DNA of 64,000 nt from Henricia sp. BOLD:AAB3569 (lineage: Eukaryota > Echinodermata > Asteroidea > Spinulosida > Echinasteridae). Below the pieces are notes generated by a model. That model was not told the DNA's origin. It searched no databases and saw nothing but the letters and a program-made list of their open reading frames with translations. The translations under genes and the position numbers were made by a program. Positions 13,373 to 26,735 of this stretch are shown here, one piece after another (positions within the stretch are counted from its first letter, which is position 1; the number at the start of each line of letters is the position of its first letter). The stretch is taken from NCBI GenBank assembly GCA_037783545.1, contig JBBELK010001061.1, forward strand, positions 1 to 64,000. Direction: 5' to 3'.

Positions 13373-16300
13373 TCACGCAAACCGTGGCTGTCTGTACACA
13401 CCTCTTTGGGGTACTCCTGAGTTGTGCGCATGCTCAGTCATTCGGACTGTCGTTAACGCACCGCAGTTTGGCTCGGCAATTTGGTCAAAGTGTGGTCCAA
13501 ACGTCGGCAAATTTGGAGGTCGAAAAATGTTCCGACGAACTTCAAATTTTGCATGCCCTAAACTCTCTATATTGCGCACTTGTCATAAAAAATTGACAGA
13601 CTTTCGCCGGGAAATGGCAGAGAAATGTCAAAGTTTAGAAAAAACTGGGTTGAGGCTTCCTGACTGCTCTCATGCAAACAGTGGCTGTCTGTACACACCT
13701 CTTTGGGGTACTCCTGAGTTGTGCGCATGCTCAGTCATTCGGAATGTCGTTAACGCACCGCAGTTTGGCTCGGCAATTTGGTCAAAGTGTGGTCCAAACG
13801 TCGGCAAATTTGGAGGTCGAAAAATGTTCCGACGAACTTCAAATTTTGCATGCCCTAAACTCTCTATATTGCGCACTTGTCATAAAAAATTGACAGACTT
13901 TCGCCGGGAAATGGCAGAGAAATTTCAAAGTTTAGAAAAAACTGGGTTGAGGCTTCCTGACTGCTCTCACGCAAACCGTGGCTGTCTGTACACACCTCTT
14001 TGGGGTACTCCTGAGTTGTGCGCATGCTCAGTCATTCGGACTGTCGTTAACGCACCGCAGTTTGGCTCGGCAATTTGGTCAAAGTGTGGTCCAAACGTCG
14101 GCAAATTGGGAGGTCGAAAAATGTTCCGACGAACTTCAAATTTTGCATGCCCTAAACTCTCTATATTGCGCACTTGTCATAAAAAATTGACAGACTTTCG
14201 CCGGGAAATGGCAGAGAAATTTCAAAGTTTAGAAAAAACTGGGTTGAGGCTTCCTGACTGCTCTCACGCAAACCGTGGCTGTCTGTACACACCTCTTTGG
14301 GGTACTCCTGAGTTGTGCGCATGCTCAGTCATTCGGACTGTCGTTAACGCACCGCAGTTTGGCTCGGCAATTTGGTCAAAGTGTGGTCCAAACGTTTTTG
14401 CAAATTTGGAGGTCGAAAAATGTTCCGACGAACTTCAAATTTTGCATGCCCTAAACTCTCTATATTGCGCACTTGTCATAAAAAATGGACAGACTTTCGC
14501 CGGGAAATGGCAGAGAAATTTCAAAGTTTAGAAAAAACTGGGTTGAGGCTTCCTGACTGCTCTCACGCAAACCGTGGCTGTCTGTACACACCTCTTTGGG
14601 GTACTCCTGAGTTGTGCGCATGCTCAGTCATTCGGACTGTCGTTAACGCACCGCAGTTTGGCTCGGCAATTTGGTCAAAGTGTGGTCCAAACGTCGGCAA
14701 ATTTGGAGGTCGAAAAATGTTCCGACGAACTTCAAATTTTGCATGCCCTAAACTCTCTATATTGCGCACTTGTCATAAAAAATTGACAGACTTTCGCCGG
14801 GAAATGGCAGAGAAATTTCAAAGTTTAGAAAAAACTGGGTTGAGGCTTCCTGACTGCTCTCACGCAAACCGTGGCTGTCTGTACACACCTCTTTGGGGTA
14901 CTCCTGAGTTGTGCGCATGCTCAGTCATTCGGACTGTCGTTAACGCACCGCAGTTTGGCTCGGCAATTTGGTCAAAGTGTGGTCCAAACGTCGGCAAATT
15001 TGGAGGTCGAAAAATGTTCCGACGAACTTCAAATTTTGCATGCCCTAAACTCTCTATATTGCGCACTTGTCATAAAAAAATTGACAGACTTTCGCCGGGA
15101 AATGGCAGAGAAATTTCAAAGTTTAGAAAAAACTGGGTTGAGGCTACCTGACTGCTCTCACGCAAACCGTGGCTGTCTGTACACACCTCTTTGGGGTACT
15201 CCTGAGTTGTGCGCATGCTCAGTCATTCGGACTGTCGTTAACGCACCGCAGTTTGGCTCGGCAATTTGGTCAAAGTGTGGTCCAAACGTCGGCAAATTTG
15301 GAGGTCGAAAAATGTTCCGACGAACTTCAAATTTTGCATGCCCTAAACTCTCTATATTGCGCACTTGTCATAAAAAATTGACAGACTTTCGCCGGGAAAT
15401 GGCAGAGAAATTTCAAAGTTTAGAAAAAACTTGGTTGAGGCTTCCTGACTGCTCTCATGCAAACCGTGGCTGTCTGTACACACCTCTTTGGGGTACTCCT
15501 GAGTTGTGCGCATGCTCAGTCATTCGGACTGTCGTTAACGCACCGCAGTTTGGCTCGGCAATTTGGTCAAAGTGTGGTCCAAACGTCGGCAAATTTGGAG
15601 GTCGAAAAATGTTCCGACGAACTTCAAATTTTGCATGCCCTAAACTCTCTATATTGCGCACTTGTCATAAAAAAATTGACAGACTTTCGCCGGGAAATGG
15701 CAGAGAAATTTCAAAGTTTAGAAAAAACTGGGTTGAGGCTTCCTGACTGCTCTCACGCAAACCGTGGCTGTCTGTACACACTTCTTTGGGGTACTCCTGA
15801 GTTGTGCGCATGCTCAGTCATTCGGACTGTCGTTAACGCACCGCAGTTTGGCTCGGCAATTTGGTCAAAGTGTGGTCCAAACGTCGGCAAATTTGGAGGT
15901 CGAAAAATGTTCCGACGAACTTCAAATTGTGCATGCCCTAAACTCTCTATATTGCGCACTTGTCATAAAAAATTGACAGACTTTCGCCGGGAAATGGCAG
16001 AGAAATTTCAAAGTTTAGAAAAAAACTGGGTTGAGGCTTCCTGACTGCTCTCACGCAAACCGTGGCTGTCTGTACACACCTCTTTGGGGTACTCCTGAGT
16101 TGTGCGCATGCTCAGTCATTCGGACTGTCGTTAACGCACCGCAGTTTGGCTCGGCAATTTGGTCAAAGTGTGGTCCAAACGTCGGCAAATTTGGAGGTCG
16201 AAAAATGTTCCGACGAACTTCAAATTTTGCATGCCCTAAACTCTCTATATTGCGCACTTGTCATACAAAATTGACAGACTTTCGCCTGGAAATGGCAGAG

Positions 16301-16940
16301 AAATTTCAAAGTTTAGAAAAAACTGGGTTGAGGCTTCCTGACTGCTCTCACGCAAACCGTGGCTGTCTTTACACACCTCTTTGGGGTACTCCTGAGTTGT
16401 GCGCATGCTCAGTCATTCGGACTGTCGTTAACGCACCGCAGTTTGGCTCGGCAATTTGGTCAAAGTGTGGTCCAAACGTCGGCAAATTTGGAGGTCGAAA
16501 AATGTTTCGACGAACTTCAAATTTTGCATGCCCTAAACTCTCTATATTGCGCACTTGTCATAAAAAATTGACAGACTTTCGCCGGGAAATGGCAGAGAAA
16601 TGTCAAAGTTTAGAAAAAACTGGGTTGAGGCTTCCTGACTGCTCTCATGCAAACAGTGGCTGTCTGTACACACCTCTTCGGGGTACTCCTGAGTTGTGCG
16701 CATGCTCAGTCATTCGGACTGTCGTTAACGCACCGCAGTTTGGCTCGGCAATTTGGTCAAAGTGTGGTCCAAACGTCGGCAAATTTGGAGGTCGAAAAAT
16801 GTTCCGACGAACTTCAAATTTTGCATGCCCTAAACTCTCTATATTGCGCACTTGTCATAAAAAATTGACAGACTTTCGCCGGGAAATGGCAGATAAATTT
16901 CAAAGTTTAGAAAAACTGGGTTGAGGCTTCCTGACTGCTC
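13373..16940 (+). repeat. 12-unit higher-order block, copy 1
   Basis: Twelve units carry a distinctive series of variants in fixed order: AGAAATGTC (about 13,624), CATGCAAACAG (13,672), CGGAATGTC (13,741), AAATTGGGAGG (14,103), AACGTTTTTGC (14,393), AAAATGGACAG (14,482), GAGGCTACC (15,140), AAAACTTGG (15,426), CACTTCTTTGG (15,779), CATACAAAATTG (16,263) and CTCTTCGGGG (16,674). The same series recurs at an offset of +3,568 bp in the adjacent copy, which shows a block duplication instead of independent mutations. The length is 12 x 297 plus 4 bp of net insertion. Confidence 0.95.
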
Positions 16941-19900
16941 TCACGCAAACCGTGGCTGTCTGTACACACCTCTTTGGGGTACTCCTGAGTTGTGCGCATG
17001 CTCAGTCATTCGGACTGTCGTTAACGCACCGCAGTTTGGCTCGGCAATTTGGTCAAAGTGTGGTCCAAACGTCGGCAAATTTGGAGGTCGAAAAATGTTC
17101 CGACGAACTTCAAATTTTGCATGCCCTAAACTCTCTATATTGCGCACTTGTCATAAAAAATTGACAGACTTTCGCCGGGAAATGGCAGAGAAATGTCAAA
17201 GTTTAGAAAAAACTGGGTTGAGGCTTCCTGACTGCTCTCATGCAAACAGTGGCTGTCTGTACACACCTCTTTGGGGTACTCCTGAGTTGTGCGCATGCTC
17301 AGTCATTCGGAATGTCGTTAACGCACCGCAGTTTGGCTCGGCAATTTGGTCAAAGTGTGGTCCAAACGTCGGCAAATTTGGAGGTCGAAAAATGTTCCGA
17401 CGAACTTCAAATTTTGCATGCCCTAAACTCTCTATATTGCGCACTTGTCATAAAAAATTGACAGACTTTCGCCGGGAAATGGCAGAGAAATTTCAAAGTT
17501 TAGAAAAAACTGGGTTGAGGCTTCCTGACTGCTCTCACGCAAACCGTGGCTGTCTGTACACACCTCTTTGGGGTACTCCTGAGTTGTGCGCATGCTCAGT
17601 CATTCGGACTGTCGTTAACGCACCGCAGTTTGGCTCGGCAATTTGGTCAAAGTGTGGTCCAAACGTCGGCAAATTGGGAGGTCGAAAAATGTTCCGACGA
17701 ACTTCAAATTTTGCATGCCCTAAACTCTCTATATTGCGCACTTGTCATAAAAAATTGACAGACTTTCGCCGGGAAATGGCAGAGAAATTTCAAAGTTTAG
17801 AAAAAACTGGGTTGAGGGTTCCTGACTGCTCTCACGCAAACCGTGGCTGTCTGTACACACCTCTTTGGGGTACTCCTGAGTTGTGCGCATGCTCAGTCAT
17901 TCGGACTGTCGTTAACGCACCGCAGTTTGGCTCGGCAATTTGGTCAAAGTGTGGTCCAAACGTTTTTGCAAATTTGGAGGTCGAAAAATGTTCCGACGAA
18001 CTTCAAATTTTGCATGCCCTAAACTCTCTATATTGCGCACTTGTCATAAAAAATGGACAGACTTTCGCCGGGAAATGGCAGAGAAATTTCAAAGTTTAGA
18101 AAAAACTGGGTTGAGGCTTCCTGACTGCTCTCACGCAAACCGTGGCTGTCTGTACACACCTCTTTGGGGTACTCCTGAGTTGTGCGCATGCTCAGTCATT
18201 CGGACTGTCGTTAACGCACCGCAGTTTGGCTCGGCAATTTGGTCAAAGTGTGGTCCAAACGTCGGCAAATTTGGAGGTCGAAAAATGTTCCGACGAACTT
18301 CAAATTTTGCATGCCCTAAACTCTCTATATTGCGCACTTGTCATAAAAAATTGACAGACTTTCGCCGGGAAATGGCAGAGAAATTTCAAAGTTTAGAAAA
18401 AACTGGGTTGAGGCTTCCTGACTGCTCTCACGCAAACCGTGGCTGTCTGTACACACCTCTTTGGGGTACTCCTGAGTTGTGCGCATGCTCAGTCATTCGG
18501 ACTGTCGTTAACGCACCGCAGTTTGGCTCGGCAATTTGGTCAAAGTGTGGTCCAAACGTCGGCAAATTTGGAGGTCGAAAAATGTTCCGACGAACTTCAA
18601 ATTTTGCATGCCCTAAACTCTCTATATTGCGCACTTGTCATAAAAAAATTGACAGACTTTCGCCGGGAAATGGCAGAGAAATTTCAAAGTTTAGAAAAAA
18701 CTGGGTTGAGGCTACCTGACTGCTCTCACGCAAACCGTGGCTGTCTGTACACACCTCTTTGGGGTACTCCTGAGTTGTGCGCATGCTCAGTCATTCGGAC
18801 TGTCGTTAACGCACCGCAGTTTGGCTCGGCAATTTAGTCAAAGTGTGGTCCAAACGTCGGCAAATTTGGAGGTCGAAAAATGTTCCGACGAACTTCAAAT
18901 TTTGCATGCCCTAAACTCTCTATATTGCGCACTTGTCATAAAAAATTGACAGACTTTCGCCGGGAAATGGCAGAGAAATTTCAAAGTTTAGAAAAAACTT
19001 GGTTGAGGCTTCCTGACTGCTCTAATGCAAACCGTGGCTGTCTGTACACACCTCTTTGGGGTACTCCTGAGTTGTGCGCATGCTCAGTCATTCGGACTGT
19101 CGTTAACGCACCGCAGTTTGGCTCGGCAATTTGGTCAAAGTGTGGTCCAAACGTCGGCAAATTTGGAGGTCGAAAAATGTTCCGACGAACTTCAAATTTT
19201 GCATGCCCTAAACTCTCTATATTGCGCACTTGTCATAAAAAAATTGACAGACTTTCGCCGGGAAATGGCAGAGAAATTTCAAAGTTTAGAAAAAACTGGG
19301 TTGAGGCTTCCTGACTGCTCTCACGCAAACCGTGGCTGTCTGTACACACTTCTTTGGGGTACTCCTGAGTTGTGCGCATGCTCAGTCATTCGGACTGTCG
19401 TTAACGCACCGCAGTTTGGCTCGGCAATTTGGTCAAAGTGTGGTCCAAACGTCGGCAAATTTGGAGGTCGAAAAATGTTCCGACGAACTTCAAATTGTGC
19501 ATGCCCTAAACTCTCTATATTGCGCACTTGTCATAAAAAATTGACAGACTTTCGCCGGGAAATGGCAGAGAAATTTCAAAGTTTAGAAAAAAACTGGGTT
19601 GAGGCTTCCTGACTGCTCTCACGCAAACCGTGGCTGTCTGTACACACCTCTTTGGGGTACTCCTGAGTTGTGCGCATGCTCAGTCATTCGGACTGTCGTT
19701 AACGCACCGCAGTTTGGCTCGGCAATTTGGTCAAAGTGTGGTCCAAACGTCGGCAAATTTGGAGGTCGAAAAATGTTCCGACGAACTTCAAATTTTGCAT
19801 GCCCTAAACTCTCTATATTGCGCACTTGTCATACAAAATTGACAGACTTTCGCCGGGAAATGGCAGAGAAATTTCAAAGTTTAGAAAAAACTGGGTTGAG

Positions 19901-20491
19901 GCTTCCTGACTGCTCTCACGCAAACCGTGGCTGTCTTTACACACCTCTTTGGTGTACTCCTGAGTTGTGCGCATGCTCAGTCATTCGGACTGTCGTTAAC
20001 GCACCGCAGTTTGGCTCGGCAATTTGGTCAAAGTGTGGTCCAAACGTCGGCAAATTTGGAGGTCGAAAAATGTTCCGACGAACTTCAAATTGTGCATGCC
20101 CTAAACTCTCTATATTGCGCACTTGTCATAAAAAATTGACAGACTTTCGCCGGGAAATGGCAGAGAAATGTCAAAGTTTAGAAAAAACTGGGTTGAGGCT
20201 TCCTGACTGCTCTCATGCAAACAGTGGCTGTCTGTACACACCTCTTCGGGGTACTCCTGAGTTGTGCGCATGCTCAGTCATTCGGACTGTCGTTAACGCA
20301 CCGCAGTTTGGCTCGGCAATTTGGTCAAAGTGTGGTCCAAACGTCGGCAAATTTGGAGGTCGAAAAATTGTGCATGCCCTAAACTCTCTATATTGTGCAC
20401 TTGTCATAAAAAATTGACAGACTTTCGCCGGGAAATGGCAGAGAAATTTCAAAGTTTAGAAAAAAACTGGGTTGAGGCTTCCTGACTGCTC
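16941..20491 (+). repeat. 12-unit higher-order block, copy 2
   Basis: This block follows copy 1 directly and repeats its variant series at +3,568 bp. The copies differ at only about ten places by eye: GAGGGTTCC at 17,817; AATTTAGTC, a stop in the open frame, at 18,836; CTCTAATGC at 19,021; CGCCGGG restored at 19,854; CTTTGGTGTAC at 19,949; AAATTGTGC at 20,090; and an 18-bp deletion near 20,368. Both copies being in tandem and this alike indicates one recent unequal exchange or replication-slippage event spanning about 3.57 kb. Confidence 0.95.
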
Positions 20492-23400
20492 TCACGCAAA
20501 CCGTGGCTGTCTGTACACACCTTTTTGGGGTACTCCTGAGTTGTGCGCATGCTCAGTCATTCGGACTGTCGTTAACGCACCGCAGTTTGGCTCGGCAATT
20601 TGGTCAAAGTGTGGTCCAAACGTCGGCAAATTTGGAGGTCGAAAAATGTTCCGACGAACTTTAAATTTTGCATGCCCTAAACTCTCTATATTGCGCACTT
20701 GTCATAAAAAATTGACAGACTTTCGCCGGGAAATGGCAGAGAAATTTCAAAGTTTAGAAAAAACTGGGTTGAGGCTTCCTGACTGCTCTCACGCAAACCG
20801 TGGCTGTCTGTACACACCTCTTTGGGGTACTCCTGAGTTGTGCGCATGCTCAGTCATTCGGACTGTCGTTAACGCACCGCAGTTTGGCTCGGCAATTTGG
20901 TCAAAGTGTGGTCCAAACGTCGGCAAATTTGGAGGTCGAAAAATGTTCCGACGAACTTCAAATTTTGCATGCCCTAAACTCTCTATATTGCGCACTTGTC
21001 ATAAAAAATTGACAGACTTTCGCCGGGAAATGGCAGAGAAATTTCAAAGTTTAGAAAAAAAATGGATTGAGGCTTCCTGACTGCTCTCACGCAAACCGTG
21101 GCTGTCTGTACACACCTCTTTGGGGTACTCCTGAGTTGTGCGCATGCTCAGTCATTCGGACTGTCGTTAACGCACCGCAGTTTGGCTCGGCAATTTGGTC
21201 AAAGTGTGGTCCAAACGTCGGCAAATTTGGAGGTCGAAAAATGTTCCGACGAACTTCAAATTTTGCATGCCCTAAACTCTCTATATTGCGCACTTGTCAT
21301 AAAAAATTGACAGACTTTCGCCGGGAAATGGCAGAAAAATTTCAAAGTTTAGAAAAAAACTGGGTTGAGGCTTCCTGACTGCTCTCACGCAAACCGTGGC
21401 TGTCTGTACACACCTCTTTGGGGTACTCCTGAGTTGTGCGCATGCTCAGTCATTCGGACTGTCGTTAACGCACCGCAGTTTGGCTCGGCAATTTGGTCAA
21501 AGTGTGGTCCAAACGTCGGCAAATTTGGAGGTCGAAAAATGTTCAGACGAACTTCAAATTTTGCATGCCCTAAACTCTCTATATTGCGCACTTGTCATAA
21601 AAAATTGACAGACTTTCGCCGGGAAATGGCAGAGAAATTTCAAAGTTTAGAAAAAAACTGGGTTGAGGCTTCCTGACTGCTCTCACGCAAACCGTGGCTG
21701 TCTGTACACACCTCTTTGGGGTACTCCTGAGTTGTGCGCATGCTCAGTCATTCGGACTGTCGTTAACGCACCGCAGTTTGGCTCGGCAATTTGGTCAAAG
21801 TGTGGTCCAAACGTCGGCAAATTTGGAGGTCGAAAAATGTTCCGACGAACTTCAAATTTTGCATGCCCTAAACTCTCTATATTGCGCACTTGTCATAAAA
21901 AATTGACAGACTTTCGCCGGGAAATGGCAGAGAAATTACAAAGTTTAGAAAAAACTGGGTTGAGGCTTCCTGGCTGCTCTCACGCAAACCGTGGCTGTCT
22001 GTACACACCTCTTTGGGGTACTCCTGAGTTGTGCGCATGCTCAGTCATTCGGACTGTCGTTAACGCACCGCAGTTTGGCTCGGCAATTTGGTCAAAGTGT
22101 GGTCCAAACGTCGGCAAATTTGGAGGTCGAAAAATGTTCCGACGAACTTCAAATTTTGCATGCCCTAAACTCTCTATATTGCGCACTTGTCATAAAAAAT
22201 TGACACACTTTCGCCGGGAAATGGCAGAGAAATTTCAAAGTTTAGAAAAAACTGGGTTGAGGCTTCCTGACTGCTCTCACGCAAACCGTGGCTGTCTGTA
22301 CACACCTCTTTGGGGTACTCCTGAGTTGTGCGCATGCTCAGTCATTCGGACTGTCGTTAACGCACCGCAGTTTGGCTCGGCAATTTGGTCAAAGTGTGGT
22401 CCAAACGTCGGCAAATTTGGAGGTCGAAAAATGTTCCGACGAACTTCAAATTTTGCATGCCCTAAACTCTCTATATTGCGCACTGGTCATAAAAAGTTGA
22501 CAGACTTTCGCCGGGAAATGGCAGAGAAATTTCAAAGTTTAGAAAAAACTGGGTTGAGGCTTCCTGACTGCTCTCACGCAAACCGTGGCTGTCTGTACAC
22601 ACCTCTTTGGGGTACTCCTGAGTTGTGCGCATGCTCAGTCATTCGGACTGTCGTTAACGCACCGCAGTTTGGCTCGGCAATTTGGTCAAAGTGTGGTCCA
22701 AACGTCGGCAAATTTGGAGGTCGAAAAATGTTCCGACGAACTTCAAATTTTGCATGCCCTAAACTCTCTATATTGCGCACTTGTCATAAAAAATTGACAG
22801 ACTTTCGCCGGGAAATGGCAGAGAAATTTCAAAGTTTAGAAAAAAACTGGGTTGAGGCTTCCTGACTGCTCTCACGCAAACCGTGGCTGTCTGTACACAC
22901 CTCTTTGGGGTACTCCTGAGTTGTGCGCATGCTCAGTCATTCGGACTGTCGTTAACGCACCGCAGTTTGGCTCGGCAATTTGGTCAAAGTTTGGTCCAAA
23001 CGTCGGCAAATTTGGAGGTCGAAAAATGTTCCGACGAACTTCAAATTTTGCATGCCCTAAACTCTCTATATTGCGCACTTGTCATACCAAAATTGACAGA
23101 CTTTCGCCGGGAAATGGCAGAGAAATTTCAAAGTTTAGAAAAAACTGGGTTGAGGCTTCCTGACTGCTCTCACGCAAACCGTGGCTGTCTGTACACACCT
23201 CTTTGGGGTACTCCTGAGTTGTGCGCATGCTCAGTCATTCGGACTGTCGTTAACGCACCGCAGTTTGGCTCGGCAATTTGGTCAAAGTGTGGTCCAAACG
23301 TCGGCAAATTTGGAGGTCGAAAAATGTTCCGACGAACTTCAAATGTTGCATGCCCTCAACCCTCTATATTGCGCACTTGTCATAAAAAATTAACAGACTT

Positions 23401-26400
23401 TCGCCGGGAAATGGCAGAGAAATTTCAAAGTTTAGAAAAAACTGGGTTGAGGCTTCCTGACTGCTCCCACGCAAACCGTGGCTGTCTGTACACACCTCTT
23501 TGGGGTATTCCTGAGTTGTGCGCATGCTCAGTCATTCGGACTGTCGTTAACGCACCGCAGTTTGGCTCGGCAATTTGGTCAAAGTGTGGTCCAAACGTCG
23601 GCAAATTTGGAGGTCGAAAAATGTTCCGACGAACTTCAAATTTTGCATGCCCTAAACTCTCTATATTGCGCACTTGTCATAAAAAATTGACAGACTTTCG
23701 CCGGGAAATGGCAGAGAAATTTCAAAGTTTAGAAAAAAACTGGGTTGAGGCTTCCTGACTGCTCTCACGCAAACCGTGGCTGTCTGTACACACCTCTTTG
23801 GGGTACTCCTGAGTTGTGCGCATGCTCAGTCATTCGGACTGTCGTTAACGCACCGCAGTTTGGCTCGGCAATTTGGTCAAAGTGTGGTCCAAACGTAGGC
23901 AAATTTGGAGGTCGAAAAATGTTCCGACGAACTTCAAATTTTGCATGCCCTAAACTCTCTATATTGCGCACTTGTCATAAAAAATTGACAGACTTTCGCC
24001 GGGAAATGGCAGAGAAATTTCAAAGTTGAGAAAAAACTGGGTTGAGGCTTCCTGACTGCTCTCACGCAAACCGTGGCTGTCTGTACACACCTCTTTGGGG
24101 TACTCCTGAGTTGTGCGCATGCTCAGTCATTCGGACTGTCGTTAACGCACCGCAGTTTGGCTCGGCAATTTGGTCAAAGTGTGATCCAAACGTCGGCAAA
24201 TTTGGAGGTCGAAAAATGTTCCGACGAACTTCAAATTTTGCATGCCCTAAACTCTCTATATTGCGCACTTGTCATAAAAAATTGACAGACTTTCGCCGGG
24301 AAATGGCAGAGAAATTTCAAAGTTTAGAAAAAACTGGGTTGAGGCTTCCTGACTGCTCTCACGCAAACCGTGGCTGTCTGTACACACCTCTTTGGGGTAC
24401 TCCTGAGTTGTGCGCATGCTCAGTCATTCGGACTGTCGTTAACGCTCCGCAGTTTGGCTCGGCAATTTGGTCAAAGTGTGGTCCAAACGTCGGCAAATTT
24501 GGAGGTCGAAAAATGTTCCAACGAACTTCAAATTTTGCATGCCCTAAACTCTCTATATTGCGCACTTGTCATAAAAAATTGACAGACTTTTGCCGGTAAA
24601 TGGCAGAGAAATTTCAAAGTTTAAAAAAAACTGGGTTGAGGCTTCCTGACTGCTCTCACGCAAACCGTGGCTGTCTGTACACACCTCTTTGGGGTACTCC
24701 TGAGTTGTGCGCATGCTCAGTCATTCGGACTGTCGTTAACGCACCGCAGTTTGGCTCGGCAATTTGGTCAAAGTGTGGTCCAAACGTCGGCAAATTTGGA
24801 GGTCGAAAAATGTTCCGACGAACTTCAAATTTTGCATGCCCTAAACTCTCTATATTGCGCACTTGTCATAAAAAATTGACAGACTTTCGCCGGGAAATGG
24901 CAGAGAAATTTCAAAGTTTAGAAAAAACTGGGTTGAGGCTTCCTGACTGCTCTCACGCAAACCGTGGCTGTCTGTACACACCTCTTTGGGGTACTCCTGA
25001 GTTGTGCGCATGCTCAGTCATTCGGACTGTCGTTAACGCACCGCAGTTTGGCTCGGCAATTTGGTCAAAGTGTGGTCCAAACGTCGGCAAATTTGGAGGT
25101 CGAAAAATGTTCCGACGAACTTCAAATTTTGCATGCCCTAAACTCTCTATATTGCGCACTTGTCATAAAATATTGACAGACTTTCGCCAGGAAATGGCAG
25201 AGAAATTTCAAAGTTTAGAAAAAACTGGGTTGAGGCTTCCTGACTGCTCTCACGCAAACCGTGGCTGTCTGTACACACCTCTTTGGGGTACTCCTGAGTT
25301 GTGCGCATGCTCAGTCATTCGGACTGTCGTTAACGCACCGCAGTTTGGCTCGGCAATTTGGTCAAAGTGTGGTCCAAACGTCGGCTAATTTGGAGGTCGA
25401 AAAATGTTCCGACGAACTTCAAATTTTGCATGCCCTAAACTCTCTATATTGCGCACTTGTCATAAAAAATTGACAGACTTTCGCCGGGAAATGGCAGAGA
25501 AATTTCAAAGTTTAGAAAAAACTGGGTTGAGGCTTCCTGACTGCTCTCACGCAAACCGTGGCTGTCTGTACACACCTCTTTGGGGTACTCCTGAGTTGTG
25601 CGCATGCTCAGTCATTCGGACTGTCGTTAACGCACCGCAGTTTGGCTCGGCAATTTGGTCAAAGTGTGGTCCAAACGTCGGCAAATTTGGAGGTCGAAAA
25701 ATGTTCCGACGAACTTCAAATTTTGCATGCCCTAAACTCTCTATATTGCGCACTTGTCATAAGATATTGACAGACTTTCGCCAGGAAATGGCAGAGAAAT
25801 TTCAAAGTTTAGAAAAAACTGGGTTGAGGCTTCCTGACTGCTCTCACGCAAACCGTGGCTGTCTGTACACACCTCTTTGGGGTACTCCTGAGTTGTGCGC
25901 ATGCTCAGTCATTCGGACTGTCGTTAACGCACCGCAGTTTGGCTCGGCAATTTGGTCAAAGTGTGGTCCAAACGTCGGCAAATTTGGAGGTCGAAAAATG
26001 TTCCGACGAACTTTAAATTTTGCATGCCCTAAACTCTCTATATTGCGCACTTGTCATAAAATATTGACAGACTTTCGCCAGGAAATGGCAGAGAAATTTC
26101 AAAGTTTAGAAAAAACTGGGTTGAGGCTTCCTGACTGCTCTCACGCAAACCGTGGCTGTCTGTACACACCTCTTTGGGGTACTCCTGAGTTGTGCGCATG
26201 CTCAGTCATTCGGACTGTCGTTAACGCACCGCAGTTTGGCTCGGCAATTTGGTCAAAGTGTGGTCCAAACGTCGGCAAATTTGGAGGTCGAAAAATGTTC
26301 CGACGAACTTCAAATTTTGCATGTCCTAAACTCTCTATATTGCGCACTTGTCATAAAAAATTGACAGACTTTCGCCGGGAAATGGCAGAGAAATTTCAAA

Positions 26401-26735
26401 GTTTAGAAAAAAACTGGGTTGAGGCTTCCTGACTGCTCTCACGCAAACCGTGGCCGTCTGTACACACCTCTTTGGGGTACTCCTGAGTTGTGCGCATGCT
26501 CAGTCATTCGGACTGTCGTTAACGCACCGCAGTTTGGCTCGGCAATTTGGTCAAAGTGTGGTCCAAACGTCGGCAAATTTGGAGGTCGAAAAATGTTCCG
26601 ACGAACTTCAAATTTTGCATGCCCTAAACTCTCTATATTGCGCACTTGTCATAAAAAATTGACAGACTTTCGCCGGGAAATGGCAGAGAAATTTCAAAGT
26701 TGAGAAAAAACTGGGTTGAGGCTTCCTGACTGCTC
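20492..26735 (+). repeat. Mixed array domain (21 units)
   Basis: Twenty-one units carry scattered private variants and no clear higher-order period. Several have one extra A before CTGGG. A CAAAGTTGAG variant, which gives an in-frame stop, appears near 24,024 and 26,697. Units with CATAAAATATTG or CATAAGATATTG plus CGCCAGG begin to appear at 25,167, 25,760 and 26,056, and these are components of the 8-unit repeat that follows. The domain therefore looks transitional between homogenised and higher-order regions. Confidence 0.9.
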
